A DNA stretch of 64,000 nucleotides, taken from Novosphingobium mathurense (GTDB lineage Bacteria > Pseudomonadota > Alphaproteobacteria > Sphingomonadales > Sphingomonadaceae). Shown in pieces: positions 8,718-17,396 of this stretch. A program made the position numbers and the translations under genes. Where the stretch lies: assembly GCF_900168325.1 (NCBI RefSeq), contig NZ_FVZE01000002.1, positions 806,001 to 870,000 of the forward strand, written 5' to 3'. How positions within the stretch are numbered: position 1 is the first letter of the stretch; each line of letters begins with the position of its first letter. The notes under the pieces were generated by a model, which saw only the letters and a program-made list of their open reading frames with translations, ran no database searches and was not told the origin of the DNA.

Positions 8718-9236
8718 ATGTCCGCAACTCTTGCCAGCCTGATCGTCCTTGCCACCGTGGCCGCGATGGAATTCGTCGCATGGTCGAGCCACAAGTATGT
8801 CATGCACGGGTTCGGCTGGGCCTGGCACCGCGATCATCACGAGCCGCACGACAAGATGCTGGAGAAGAACGATCTCTTCGCGCTGGTCGGCGCGGCTATG
8901 AGCATTTCGATGTTCGCTCTCGGCTCTCCGCTGGTCCTGGGGGAGAGCGCCTGGGCGCCGGCGACGTGGATTGGCCTGGGCATTCTCGTCTACGGCGTGA
9001 TCTACACGCTGATTCACGATGGCCTCGTCCACCAGCGCTATTTCCGCTGGGTGCCCAAGCGCGGCTATGCCAAGCGGCTGGTGCAGGCGCACAGGCTGCA
9101 CCATGCAACGATCGGCAAGGAGGGCGGGGTCAGCTTCGGCTTCGTGGTCGCCCGCGATCCGGCGGTGCTCAAGCGCGAACTGCGCGAACAGCGCAAGGCC
9201 GGCATTGCCGTCCTGCGCGAGGCGGTCGAGGACTGA
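8718..9236 (+). CDS. crtZ: beta-carotene hydroxylase
   Basis: A 172-residue membrane di-iron hydroxylase. Four histidine clusters are visible: HKYVMHG, HRDHHEPHDK, HDGLVHQR and HRLHHA. Three to four hydrophobic spans lie between them. CrtZ adds hydroxyl groups at C3 of beta-ionone rings, giving zeaxanthin or, in sphingomonads, nostoxanthin precursors. The ATG at 8718 is preferred over the upstream frame start because CrtZ homology begins there. GGAGG lies only one base upstream of it, an unusually short spacing. The gene stands alone. Confidence 0.93.
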   Translation: MSATLASLIVLATVAAMEFVAWSSHKYVMHGFGWAWHRDHHEPHDKMLEKNDLFALVGAAMSISMFALGSPLVLGESAWAPATWIGLGILVYGVIYTLIHDGLVHQRYFRWVPKRGYAKRLVQAHRLHHATIGKEGGVSFGFVVARDPAVLKRELREQRKAGIAVLREAVED

Positions 9237-9251
9237 TCCACGCTGGCGGCC

Positions 9252-9611
9252 CTATTCGGGCCGCGTCCAGATCCAGGGCCCCAAGATGACCAGTACCGCG
9301 ACCGGGATCATGAACCAGGGCCAGCCGGTCAGCAGCCAGGTGAAGGGAATCGAGGCAGTCATCGCGAGGATCGCGGAGACCTTGCCCTTGCGGCTGATCG
9401 CCCGGCGATCGCGCCAGGCGCGCAGGTGATGGCCGTGTATGGGGTGGTTGTGCAGCTTTTCCGCCCATTCCGGGTGGCTCTTGGAAAAGCACCAGGCCGC
9501 CAGCAGGTAAAACACCACGGTCGGCATGATCGGCAGGAAGATGCCGATGGTCCCCAGTGCGACGAAGAAGATCCCCGCCGCAAGCCAGACCCCGCGTTTA
9601 ACTTGCCGCAT
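9252..9611 (-). CDS. YbaN-type DUF454 membrane protein
   Basis: A 119-residue inner-membrane protein with hydrophobic spans at residues about 8-42 and 82-112. The DUF454 signature is present: GTIGIFLPIMPTVVFYLLA followed by WCFSKSHPEWAEKLHNHP. The function of this family is unknown. It overlaps the end of sufE by 14 bases, so the two are co-transcribed and probably translationally coupled. Confidence 0.88.
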   Translation of the reverse strand: MRQVKRGVWLAAGIFFVALGTIGIFLPIMPTVVFYLLAAWCFSKSHPEWAEKLHNHPIHGHHLRAWRDRRAISRKGKVSAILAMTASIPFTWLLTGWPWFMIPVAVLVILGPWIWTRPE

Positions 9612-10008
9612 ACCGGGCTGCTGTTTCGCGAATCAGGGTGATCATGTTCGGCACGCCCTGGGTCCGGTTGGAAGAGAGCTGGTTCTTCAGGTCGAAGGGC
9701 TCGAGCGCGGCGGCTATGTCGGTTGCGGCGACGTCTGCCGCCGGCCGGTCCTGCACCGTGGAGATCACCAGGGCGACGATGCCCTTGGTGATGGCCGCGT
9801 TGCTGTCGGCCAGAAAGTGCAGTTTGCCGTCGTCCTGTGTCATCGGATAGACCCAGACGCTGGCCGAGCAGCCGCGGACCTTGGTTGCGTCCGTCTTGAG
9901 GGCATCGGGCATGGTGTCCAGCTCGCGGCCGAGTTCGATCAGCAGGCGATAGCGTTCGTCGCCATCGAGGAATTCGTACTCTTCGCGGATATCGTCGAGG
10001 CTGCGCAT
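9598..10008 (-). CDS. sufE: SufE cysteine desulfuration protein
   Basis: A 136-residue SufE-like protein. The catalytic cysteine is in KVRGCSASVWV near residue 47. SufE accepts persulfide sulfur from the cysteine desulfurase SufS and passes it to the Suf scaffold for iron-sulfur cluster assembly. The suf operon itself is not in the window. It is divergent from nadE and followed by the DUF454 gene. Confidence 0.93.
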   Translation of the reverse strand: MRSLDDIREEYEFLDGDERYRLLIELGRELDTMPDALKTDATKVRGCSASVWVYPMTQDDGKLHFLADSNAAITKGIVALVISTVQDRPAADVAATDIAAALEPFDLKNQLSSNRTQGVPNMITLIRETAARYAAS

Positions 10009-10113
10009 GCTAGGCCATTTAAGCGCCGAACGGGTGAGGGCAAGGGGATTCCTTGCCTCGCCAGCGTCTTGCTGTCAGTGGAGTCGCATAGAGACGTACG
10101 GAGCCCTGCAACC

Positions 10114-12171
10114 TTGAACGCCACGCACAGCCACCCGTTCTACGCCATGCACGAACACGGTTTCGTGCGCGTTGCGACCTCTACGCCGCATGTCCGCACG
10201 GCCGACGTCGCATTCAATCGCGATGCGATCCTGGCCGAGGCGCGCCGCGCTCACGAGGCGCACGTCGACCTGTTGGTCTATCCAGAACTGTGCCTGTCTT
10301 CCTACGCGATCGACGACCTGCACCTGCAGCAGGCCATGATCGAAGCGGTGGAGGCGGCGATCGGCGAGATCGTCAAGGCGAGCGCGCAGTTGACGCCCGT
10401 GCTGCTGATCGGCGCGGCGCTGCGCAAGAACGGCAGGCTCTACAACTGCGCGCTGGCGATCGCCCACGGCAAGCTGCTGGGCGCGGTGCCCAAGTCCTAC
10501 CTGCCCAATTATCGCGAGTTCTACGAAAAGCGCTGGTTCGCCAGCGGGAAGGACATCCGCGGTCAGTCGATCCGGGTCAACGGGCATGACGTGCCTTTCG
10601 GCACCGATCTCGTCTTTGCTTCCGAAGTGCTGCCGGGCTTCCGTTTCTTCGCCGAGATCTGCGAGGATTTCTGGGCCGCGACGCCGCCCAGTTCGCTCGG
10701 CGCGCTCGCCGGGGCGACGATCCTGTGCAACCTGTCGGCCTCCAACATCGTCATCGGCAAGTCCGACGAGCGACACATGCTCTGCCGGTCGCAATCGGCC
10801 CGCGCGACCGCAGCCTACGTCTATTGTGCTGCCGGGCACGGCGAGAGCACGACCGACCTCGCCTGGGACGGGCAGGGCGTGATCTACGAACTGGGCGACC
10901 TGCTCGCCGAATCCGAGCGCTTCTCGCTCAATCCCGAGCTGTGCATCGCCGACGTCGATTGCGACCGCATCCTGAACGACCGCATGCGTCTGCCGACCTT
11001 CAACGATTCCGGCGAAGTGGCCGGACGACCGGACGAGACGTTCCGCACCGTGCCGTTCCGCCACGCGCCTGCAGGCGGCGATATCGGGCTGACCCGGCCG
11101 GTCAGCCGCTTTCCCTTCGTGCCCGACCGTGCCGAGCGTCTCGATGCGGACTGCTACGAGGCGTTCAACATCCAGGTCGACGGCCTCATGCGCCGCATCG
11201 AATCGACCGGCGCGAAGTCGATGGTCATCGGCGTTTCGGGCGGCCTCGATTCGACCCATGCGCTGATCGTCGCGGCGCGCGCCTGCGACCGGCTCGGTCT
11301 GCCGCGCACATTCATCCGCGGTTACACGATGCCCGGCTTCGGGACGAGCGAGGGCACCAAGTCCAATGCCTGGAAACTGATGAAGGCGTTGGGCATTACC
11401 GCCGACGAGATCGACATCATACCCGCCTCGACCCGCATGTTGGAGGACATCGGCCACGCCTTCGCCGACGGTGAGCCGGTTTACGACGTGACGTTCGAGA
11501 ACGTGCAGGCGGGCCTGCGCACCGACTATCTGTTCCGCCTGGCCAGCCAGAACAGCGGTTTCGTGATCGGCACCGGCGACCTGTCCGAACTGGCTCTGGG
11601 CTGGTGCACTTATGGCGTGGGCGACCAGATGAGCCACTACGCGGTCAACTCCGGCGTACCCAAGACGCTGATCCAGTACCTGATCCGCTGGTGCGCGACG
11701 ACCGGCGACTTCGACAAGCCGACGGCGAAGATCCTGCTGGCGATCCTTTCCACGGAGATCTCTCCCGAACTGGTCCCGGCAGGCGCCGACGGTGCGATCC
11801 AGAGCACCGAGGCGAAAATCGGCCCGTACGAACTCAACGACTTCTTCCTGCATCACGTGATGCGCTTCGGCCAGAAGCCCTCGAAAGTGGCATTCCTTGC
11901 CTGGCATGCCTGGCGCGATACGGGGGCGGGGACCTGGCCGGCCGGGTTCCCGGACGAACGCAAGAACGCCTACGACCTTGCGACCATCCGCAGCTGGCTG
12001 GAGAAGTTCCTTGGCCGGTTCTTCGCTTTCAGCCAGTTCAAGCGCTCGGCGATCCCCAACGGGCCCAAGGTCTCGTCCGGCGGGGCGCTCAGCCCGCGCG
12101 GGGACTGGCGCGCACCGTCCGACGCGAGCGCGGCGGTCTGGCTGTCGGAGCTGGAAGCGCGCCTGCCGTGA
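10114..12171 (+). CDS. nadE: glutamine-dependent NAD+ synthetase
   Basis: A two-domain enzyme of about 685 residues. The N-terminal nitrilase-like glutaminase has its Glu in LVYPELCLSSY, Lys in KSYLPNYREF and Cys in EICEDFWA. The C-terminal ammonia-dependent NAD synthetase has the P-loop GVSGGLDSTHA. It makes NAD+ from deamido-NAD+, ATP and glutamine. The TTG at 10114 is chosen because GGAG lies 12 bases upstream and homologues carry a short extension before MHEHGFVRVATSTP. An ATG at 10147 is the alternative. The ends abut the convergent psp genes. Confidence 0.95.
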   Translation: MNATHSHPFYAMHEHGFVRVATSTPHVRTADVAFNRDAILAEARRAHEAHVDLLVYPELCLSSYAIDDLHLQQAMIEAVEAAIGEIVKASAQLTPVLLIGAALRKNGRLYNCALAIAHGKLLGAVPKSYLPNYREFYEKRWFASGKDIRGQSIRVNGHDVPFGTDLVFASEVLPGFRFFAEICEDFWAATPPSSLGALAGATILCNLSASNIVIGKSDERHMLCRSQSARATAAYVYCAAGHGESTTDLAWDGQGVIYELGDLLAESERFSLNPELCIADVDCDRILNDRMRLPTFNDSGEVAGRPDETFRTVPFRHAPAGGDIGLTRPVSRFPFVPDRAERLDADCYEAFNIQVDGLMRRIESTGAKSMVIGVSGGLDSTHALIVAARACDRLGLPRTFIRGYTMPGFGTSEGTKSNAWKLMKALGITADEIDIIPASTRMLEDIGHAFADGEPVYDVTFENVQAGLRTDYLFRLASQNSGFVIGTGDLSELALGWCTYGVGDQMSHYAVNSGVPKTLIQYLIRWCATTGDFDKPTAKILLAILSTEISPELVPAGADGAIQSTEAKIGPYELNDFFLHHVMRFGQKPSKVAFLAWHAWRDTGAGTWPAGFPDERKNAYDLATIRSWLEKFLGRFFAFSQFKRSAIPNGPKVSSGGALSPRGDWRAPSDASAAVWLSELEARLP

Positions 12172-12408
12172 TCAGTCGCGCAGCGATTCGATCTCGCGCG
12201 AGAGGTCGGAGCTGCGCCGATCGTCGGTGGCGATGCGTTCGAGCACGGAGATGCGCTTGCGCAGGGCTTCGACCTCGTGCTCGAGCTCTTCCTCGCGGGC
12301 GCTGTGGCCCGGTCCGCGATGGTCGCCCATGGCGCGGTACTTTTGCGAGCGCAGCCAGGTAATCGACGCGATTGCGAAGAGAACGACGACGGCAGTCCAG
12401 AAACTCAT
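12172..12408 (-). CDS. PspB-like membrane protein (third copy)
   Basis: A 78-residue protein with one N-terminal membrane helix (residues about 3-20), a charged linker and a C-terminal coiled coil, LRKRISVLERIATD, ending in REIESLRD. The layout matches PspB, the small partner of PspC in the phage-shock system, whose coiled coil ends in a similar leucine pattern. Its ATG overlaps the stop of the preceding copy. It is the last gene of the psp operon and ends exactly against nadE. Confidence 0.75.
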   Translation of the reverse strand: MSFWTAVVVLFAIASITWLRSQKYRAMGDHRGPGHSAREEELEHEVEALRKRISVLERIATDDRRSSDLSREIESLRD

Positions 12409-12698
12409 TGCGTGACAACCTCTTGTGCATCGCTGTCGCGCAAGGCCTCGATCTGCATGGCGATCAGGCTCTTGCTCTCGGCATCGGTGACAATCCTCTC
12501 AAGGACGCGCAGGCGCTGCTCCAGTTCGGCGCAATGCACCTCAAGCTGCTTTGCATGCTGCGTTTCCTTGCCCGCAAGGAGTTCGAGCTTCCGCTGCTGG
12601 AAGTCAAGCCGGCGCTTGTAGGCGCCCGACACGATCCCGACCATGGCGATCAGTGCGCCCATGAGGGCGGCAAAGGCGATGACATCACCGAAACCCAT
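12405..12698 (-). CDS. PspB-like membrane protein (second copy)
   Basis: A 97-residue protein with one membrane helix (residues about 5-27), then a positively charged turn (AYKRRL) and a coiled coil containing LEQRLRVLERIVTD and the tail MQIEALRD. It is clearly related to the copies on each side but not identical, so the triplication is old. It probably binds PspC or PspA at the inner membrane. It overlaps the next gene by four bases. Confidence 0.75.
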   Translation of the reverse strand: MGFGDVIAFAALMGALIAMVGIVSGAYKRRLDFQQRKLELLAGKETQHAKQLEVHCAELEQRLRVLERIVTDAESKSLIAMQIEALRDSDAQEVVTQ

Positions 12699-12735
12699 CG
12701 TATTCTACCCCCTGTAGCCCGACCGCAAGCCGGTC

Positions 12736-13020
12736 TCAGTTGACGGAAGTGTCCCGTTCGGACTTGCGCAAGGCATCGCCTTCGCGCGTGTCGCGCAGGG
12801 CTTCGATCTGCAGTGCGGTGTCGTAGCCGCCATCGGTGATGATCCGCTCGAGCACCCGCACGCGTTCTTCCAGTTCGGCGTTGCTCGTCGCGTACTGGGC
12901 GGCCTTTTCGGCGGTAGCCTTGACCTGTAGCTCCGCCATCTTGCGCTGGTGCCTGGTCCAGATCGCCACGATCGGGATCGACAGCGCCACGATGGGGATG
13001 AGTTCCGCAAAGTTGAACAT
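12736..13020 (-). CDS. PspB-like membrane protein (first copy)
   Basis: A 94-residue protein with a membrane helix at residues about 5-21 and a coiled coil with LEERVRVLERIITD followed by LQIEALRD. It starts 30 bases after pspC, with AGGACCGCTTTTC before the ATG. Of the three tandem copies this is the one next to pspC and therefore the best candidate for the PspB partner, as in the enterobacterial order pspB-pspC. Confidence 0.78.
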   Translation of the reverse strand: MFNFAELIPIVALSIPIVAIWTRHQRKMAELQVKATAEKAAQYATSNAELEERVRVLERIITDGGYDTALQIEALRDTREGDALRKSERDTSVN

Positions 13021-13049
13021 GAAAAGCGGTCCTTTCGTGAAGCCCGCGC

Positions 13050-13427
13050 TCAGCGCAGGCTTTCGATCTCTGCGGCGAGCCGCGAATTGCTGCTCGTATA
13101 GTGGGCTTCCATGTCCGCCACGCGCCGGTCGATGTCGGAGATTTCCGAACGCAGGCGGGTGGACCGGCTCTGCCTCGAGCGGCGGCGGTCCATGCGGCGC
13201 AGCAGGCGTTCTTCCTCTTCCTCGCTATAGAGGTAGTTGGGACGCTTGTCCGCCAGCACCATGACCGCGATGTAGATCGGGATGGTGAGGTAGAAGCCGA
13301 AGAACGTCAGCAGAACGGCGGCCAGACGGATCCAGAGCGCATCGACGCCGGTATAGTCGGCAATGCCGGCGCACACGCCCGCGAGCTTGGCATTCGACTT
13401 GTCGAGATAGAATTGTCCGCGTGACAC
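13050..13427 (-). CDS. pspC: PspC envelope-stress protein
   Basis: A 125-residue protein with the PspC domain: LDKSNAKLAGVCAGIADYTG followed by a hydrophobic span to about residue 50. After a charged linker (EEEEERLLRRMDRRRSRQ) the C-terminus is a coiled coil ending in SRLAAEIESLR, the same tail motif as in the three following PspB-like proteins. The GTG at 13427 is chosen because GGAAGGA lies about nine bases upstream and the longer frame has no family similarity. In enterobacteria PspB and PspC release PspF from PspA upon membrane stress. Confidence 0.9.
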   Translation of the reverse strand: MSRGQFYLDKSNAKLAGVCAGIADYTGVDALWIRLAAVLLTFFGFYLTIPIYIAVMVLADKRPNYLYSEEEEERLLRRMDRRRSRQSRSTRLRSEISDIDRRVADMEAHYTSSNSRLAAEIESLR

Positions 13428-13548
13428 TGGTGTTCCTTCCCTTGATTGCGCACGCCATTGCTTGTGAATGAGCGTGCGCTGTCCCTGTTTCCCGGTCCTG
13501 GCCCATCGCGGGCGGTGCGCGCTGCCGGGATGCCAGCGCGCGCCGCAA

Positions 13549-14268
13549 TTATTCCGGTTGATCTTCGGCGCGCCTGCCCGATGCGTCGCTCGGCGTCTCG
13601 GGGGCATGGCCCATGCTGCGCTTCATCTCGGCAAGCTCGGCCTCGATCTTGTCGCCATCGGCAAGCGCGGCGATTTCCTCGGCGAGCGTCGGCTGGCGCC
13701 TGTCGGCGAGGCCCAGCGCCTCGGCCCGACCTTCGGCATAATCGACGCGCCGCTCAAGCTGGTCGAAGCGTGCCATCGCCTCGTCCACGCGCTCGCTCGA
13801 AAGCAGGGTGCGCAGTTTGACCCTATTTTCGGCGCTCTGCAAGCGTGCGGCGATGGAGCTCTGGCGGCTGCGGGCCTCGCGAAGGCGGCTCTGCAGCTTC
13901 TCGATATCTTCCTCGTAGGCGCGCAGCGCATCGTCGAGGACGAGGACTTCCTCGCGCAGCTGCGCGGCCATGTCCGCGGCCTTCTTGCGTTCGACCAGGG
14001 CAGCGCGGGCCAGATCCTCGCGGTCCTTGCTCAGGGCCAGCTGGGCCTTCTCCGCCCAGTCATCCTGCAGCTTTTCCAGCTTGGCGACATGGCGGCGCAG
14101 CTCCTTCTGATCGGCGATCGTGCGCGCGCTCGAGGTGCGGACCTCGACGAGGGTCTCTTCCATCTCGAGGATGATCAGGCGGATCATCTTGGCGGGATCT
14201 TCGGCCTTGTCGAGCATGTCGTTGAAGTTCGCGGCGATGATGTCGCGCGTGCGGGAGAAGATACCCAT
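13549..14268 (-). CDS. pspA: phage shock protein A
   Basis: A 239-residue PspA/IM30 protein. It starts MGIFSRTRDIIAANFNDMLD, the amphipathic membrane-binding helix, then has long coiled-coil helices with EDPAKMIRLIILEMEETLVEVR. The frame is open further upstream, but the ATG at 14268 begins the family homology and has AAAGGAA eight bases before it. PspA keeps PspF inactive at rest and forms membrane-protecting assemblies under stress. It is the second gene after the sigma-54 promoter at 14650. A gap of about 120 bases separates it from pspC. Confidence 0.95.
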   Translation of the reverse strand: MGIFSRTRDIIAANFNDMLDKAEDPAKMIRLIILEMEETLVEVRTSSARTIADQKELRRHVAKLEKLQDDWAEKAQLALSKDREDLARAALVERKKAADMAAQLREEVLVLDDALRAYEEDIEKLQSRLREARSRQSSIAARLQSAENRVKLRTLLSSERVDEAMARFDQLERRVDYAEGRAEALGLADRRQPTLAEEIAALADGDKIEAELAEMKRSMGHAPETPSDASGRRAEDQPE

Positions 14269-14405
14269 CCTGATGTTTCCTTTGATATAGGTCGGGCCGA
14301 AGTTCTGGGTCTGGGTGTCGGTGGGGGCGGTGCCGAAGCGGTCCTCGCCGGAGCCGGAGTGCATGACCGGATTCTGGAGGATTTCGATTTCCGCGTCGAG
14401 CCTGC

Positions 14406-14600
14406 TCATTGCAGCGGTACTCCGCAAACCGGCGAAGCGGCATAGGCCTTGGTCGGGCCGACCTGGTCGGACAGGGCCAGGATATTGAGAGTGCCCATGG
14501 CGAGGACGCTGGCAATGATCGCCCAGTCGAGCTTGCTGCGCACGCGGGGACTTTCCGGCTGGCGGTCGGTGCGTTCGGTGCTGGCGATGCTCATCGACAT
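14406..14600 (-). CDS. small membrane protein heading the psp operon
   Basis: A 64-residue protein. The N-terminus is polar, a single hydrophobic helix spans residues about 25-44 ([20 protein letters not shown]), and the C-terminus is short, with one cysteine (SPVCGVPLQ). The ATG at 14600 is chosen since GAGGG lies 10 bases upstream and it is about 40 bases after the predicted sigma-54 start site. It is the first gene induced with pspA. It resembles neither PspB, PspD nor PspG as I know them. I do not recognise a family. Confidence 0.7.
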   Translation of the reverse strand: MSMSIASTERTDRQPESPRVRSKLDWAIIASVLAMGTLNILALSDQVGPTKAYAASPVCGVPLQ

Positions 14601-14649
14601 GGCGTGAATTCCCTCAATTTCCGGTCTTGCGTTCACTACGCTTCATGCA

Positions 14650-14669
14650 CAGCAAAGGGCGTGCCAATT
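14650..14669 (-). promoter_or_regulatory. sigma-54 promoter of the psp operon
   Basis: On the minus strand, TTGGCACG-CCCT-TTGCT is a near-perfect RpoN promoter, with GG at 14665-14664, GC at 14653-14652 and ten bases between. It drives the small membrane gene, pspA, pspC and the PspB-like genes. The activator PspF is encoded divergently just beyond it, the usual arrangement. Confidence 0.9.
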
Positions 14670-14766
14670 GCCTGAAATGGCGGAATTCCTGTGGTTCTTT
14701 CGGCAATCCGATGCTCTTGTAAAAGATGAATTGCCAATGAATGGGAAATTTCGCTAATTATTGGGA

Positions 14767-15807
14767 ATGGATCGCGATGTGCAGTTCATCGGCCAGTCGA
14801 CGGCCTTCCTCGATGCGGTGGAGCGGGCCAGCCGGGCTGCCGCCGTCAGCCGGCCGGTTCTCGTCATCGGGGAGCGGGGGACGGGCAAGGAACTGATCGC
14901 CCAGCGCCTTCACCGCCTGTCCCCGCGCTGGGACGAGGCGCTCGTCACCATGAACTGCGCGGCGCTTCCCGAAACGCTGATCGAGGCCGAACTGTTCGGA
15001 CATGAAGCGGGCGCCTTCACCGGGGCGGTCAAGGCCCGGGTCGGACGCTTCGAGGAGGCGGACCGCGGCACCCTGTTCCTCGACGAACTGGGGACATTGT
15101 CCATGGCCGCGCAGGAGCGGCTGCTGCGCGCGATCGAGTATGGCGAGATTGCCCGCATCGGATCGTCGCGGCCTTCGCTCGTCGATGTGCGGATCGTGGC
15201 GGCCACCAATGCCGACCTTCCGCGCCTTGCCGATGAAGGCAGGTTTCGCGCCGACCTGCTCGACCGGCTGAGTTTCGAGGTCATCAATCTGCCTCCGCTG
15301 CGGGCGAGGGAAGGGGATGTCTTCGAACTGGCGGACTACTACGGGCGGCGCATGGCCGCCGAACTGGAGTGGCAGGGTTGGCCCGGCTTCAGCGCGGTCG
15401 CGCTCGACGCGCTTGAAAGACATGCCTGGCCCGGCAACGTGCGCGAGTTGCGCAATGTCGTGGAGCGGGCGGTCTATCGCTGGGCGCGCGAAGACGAGCC
15501 GATCGCGGAGATCGTGTTCGATCCTTTCGAAAGCCCGTGGCATCGCACGGATGCGCTTATGGAGCCGCGCGCCGGCGTTCGGGAAGAAGAGGCGTCTGCT
15601 CCGGAACCGGTGTTGCCGGCATCGGTGACGGGTCCCGACAGCGTCGACGATCTGCGCGCGGCGGTCGATGCTTACGAAAGCGGTCTGGTGCGCGCGGCGC
15701 TTGACCGCCATCGCTGGAACCAGCGCCGTGCAGCCGCCGCGCTGGGGCTCACATACGATCAGATAAGGCACTGTATCCGCAAGCACAGAATCATGGAGGC
15801 GGAATAA
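14767..15807 (+). CDS. pspF: PspF, sigma-54 activator of the psp operon
   Basis: About 346 residues. The AAA+ domain has the Walker A GERGTGKELIAQ, the sigma-54 contact loop GAFTGA, the Walker B TLFLDELGTL and the arginine-finger region FRADLLDRL. A Fis-type helix-turn-helix follows at the C-terminus (NQRRAAAALGLTYDQIRHCIRKH). There is no receiver or sensor domain, as expected for PspF, which is held in check by PspA. The alternative start is TTG at 14761. Between the two domains is an acidic linker of about 60 residues. It lies divergent from the operon it should activate. Confidence 0.93.
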   Translation: MDRDVQFIGQSTAFLDAVERASRAAAVSRPVLVIGERGTGKELIAQRLHRLSPRWDEALVTMNCAALPETLIEAELFGHEAGAFTGAVKARVGRFEEADRGTLFLDELGTLSMAAQERLLRAIEYGEIARIGSSRPSLVDVRIVAATNADLPRLADEGRFRADLLDRLSFEVINLPPLRAREGDVFELADYYGRRMAAELEWQGWPGFSAVALDALERHAWPGNVRELRNVVERAVYRWAREDEPIAEIVFDPFESPWHRTDALMEPRAGVREEEASAPEPVLPASVTGPDSVDDLRAAVDAYESGLVRAALDRHRWNQRRAAAALGLTYDQIRHCIRKHRIMEAE

Positions 15808-15944
15808 GCGGCGCGCGATCTTGTCAGGGACGGGCCGCTTTGCCATGCAATTAACTGACAGCTTAGGATAAAGCCGGGTTCGTTTATGGCGCCCCGGTTT
15901 GTCGTGTAGGGTAGGCATACAATTGGCGGGCGAGTCGTATTCCG

Positions 15945-16460
15945 GTGTTCAACGAAGATGAAGCCAGAACATTGCTGGACAGTCTCACGGCCAAGCAGGT
16001 CGAAGTGTTGGACCTGCTTGCGATGCACCGCACCACCAAGGAAATCGCGCGTGAGCTGAATATCGCGCCCAATACGGTCGACCAGCGCATTTCCGCGGTT
16101 CGCGACAAGTGGGGAACGACCAACCGCAAGGATACCACGCGGCGCTACGTCCAGCTTCTCGAGCTATGTGACAAAACCACATGTGAATTTTCACGTGTCG
16201 ACGATGAGCCCGACGGCGAGGAAGACGTCGATCAGGACTTGCCGGTCGATCCGGTCTTCGTCCTCTCCGATGCAAGGCCGATGGCGATGCATCGCGAGTG
16301 GGGCGGGGAGAAGGGACGGCGACCGACGGGCCTGGAGGCTTTCGATGCGAAATTCGGCAGGACGGGGCGGCTGGTAGCCATTCTCGTTCTGGCGATGATC
16401 ATGGCGATGACGCTCGCGTCTTCGCTGGCCATTGCCGATGCCTTGGGCAGACTGATCTGA
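15945..16460 (+). CDS. LuxR-type HTH protein with C-terminal membrane helix
   Basis: 171 residues. An N-terminal LuxR/GerE helix-turn-helix lies at residues about 12-65 (LTAKQVEVLDLLAMHRTTKE, then ELNIAPNTVDQRISAVRDKWG). An acidic linker follows, and a single hydrophobic helix lies at about 145-166 (LVAILVLAMIMAMTLASSLA). There is no receiver domain. It is a membrane-tethered DNA-binding protein of unknown signal. The start is GTG at 15945. It opens a plus-strand run with two small unknown genes and a JAB gene. Confidence 0.75.
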   Translation: MFNEDEARTLLDSLTAKQVEVLDLLAMHRTTKEIARELNIAPNTVDQRISAVRDKWGTTNRKDTTRRYVQLLELCDKTTCEFSRVDDEPDGEEDVDQDLPVDPVFVLSDARPMAMHREWGGEKGRRPTGLEAFDAKFGRTGRLVAILVLAMIMAMTLASSLAIADALGRLI

Positions 16461-16552
16461 CGGTCGGTGCTGCCGGAGCGCAGCGGCCGGGTTGAGCACC
16501 GATTGCCTTCGAACCTGAATGAGCGCCAGGGGCGCCAGCGGAGACGAAGAGC

Positions 16553-16876
16553 ATGACTCCTGAAATTGCTGGAATGCGGATTTCCCGCAGCATCAAGTCG
16601 GTGGAAACGGGCATGGATGAACTGCTCGCCATGGCCGGAGAGCTTCTTGCCGAGATCGCTCGGGGGCGCATCGCCACGACCGAAGACGCCTACGAAGGGC
16701 AGCGCCCGATGATGCGGGTCGCAAATATGCAGAGAAACCTGATGGAAGCGCGTTCGGAACTGGTTCGTGCGCACTCCGACCTGTCCAAGCTCGCGGAACG
16801 CATGGACATTCCTTACGAGTGCCCGGATAATCGCGGCGAGTTGCGCGACCTCGACCTGGAGCGCGCCGTCGCCTGA
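16553..16876 (+). CDS. hypothetical protein
   Basis: 107 residues, mostly helical and acidic. Heptad-like spacing suggests a coiled coil around residues 50-90 (ANMQRNLMEARSELVRAHSD). No signal or membrane segment is seen. GGAG lies 10 bases before the ATG. It sits 92 bases after the LuxR-type gene and 19 bases before the next membrane protein gene, so the three may be one unit. No family recognised. Confidence 0.65.
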   Translation: MTPEIAGMRISRSIKSVETGMDELLAMAGELLAEIARGRIATTEDAYEGQRPMMRVANMQRNLMEARSELVRAHSDLSKLAERMDIPYECPDNRGELRDLDLERAVA

Positions 16877-16895
16877 GGAATGAGGAGGGGCAGGT

Positions 16896-17396
16896 TTGGG
16901 AAGTGAACAATTGGCATTCTTCCTGCTGCTGCCCCTTTCCCTCATCCTGGCGACATGGAAGGGCGGGGCACCGGAGCGTTACGGAGCCCTGGTGATCGTC
17001 GCGATGGCCGTGATCCAGCGGATCGCCATCGTCTTCGTGCCCAGCCATTTCGTCAGTGTCGACCCGGCGGCCCTCGTGACCGATTTCGTTGGACTGACGG
17101 GTTTTGGAATACTGGCTGTTCAAGCCCGGAGAATCTGGCCGATATGGGCAGCGTCCCTACAACTCCTCAGCGTGAGCGCGCACTTCGCGCGGTGGGCGGA
17201 CATCGGCGTCCCGCCGTTCGTCTACGCGCTGATGCGCGGTTCTCCGACCTTCGTGGCCCTGGCGGCGCTGCTGGTGGGGACGGTCCTGCACATGGTCAGG
17301 TTGAAGCGGCATGGAGCCGATCCCTCATGGCAGAACTGGTCCCGGGGGTCAGCGTCGTACGACCGCTATCCGGGGCGACCCTCGAATCGCTGGTGA
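16896..17396 (+). CDS. hypothetical multi-span membrane protein
   Basis: 166 residues with four to five hydrophobic spans (about residues 4-18, 27-48, 60-76, 84-100 and 114-132). The start is TTG at 16896, with the strong site GGAGGGG seven bases upstream. The last 70 bases overlap the start of the JAB gene in another frame, which makes either the C-terminus here or the JAB start somewhat uncertain. No family recognised. Confidence 0.6.
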   Translation: MGSEQLAFFLLLPLSLILATWKGGAPERYGALVIVAMAVIQRIAIVFVPSHFVSVDPAALVTDFVGLTGFGILAVQARRIWPIWAASLQLLSVSAHFARWADIGVPPFVYALMRGSPTFVALAALLVGTVLHMVRLKRHGADPSWQNWSRGSASYDRYPGRPSNRW

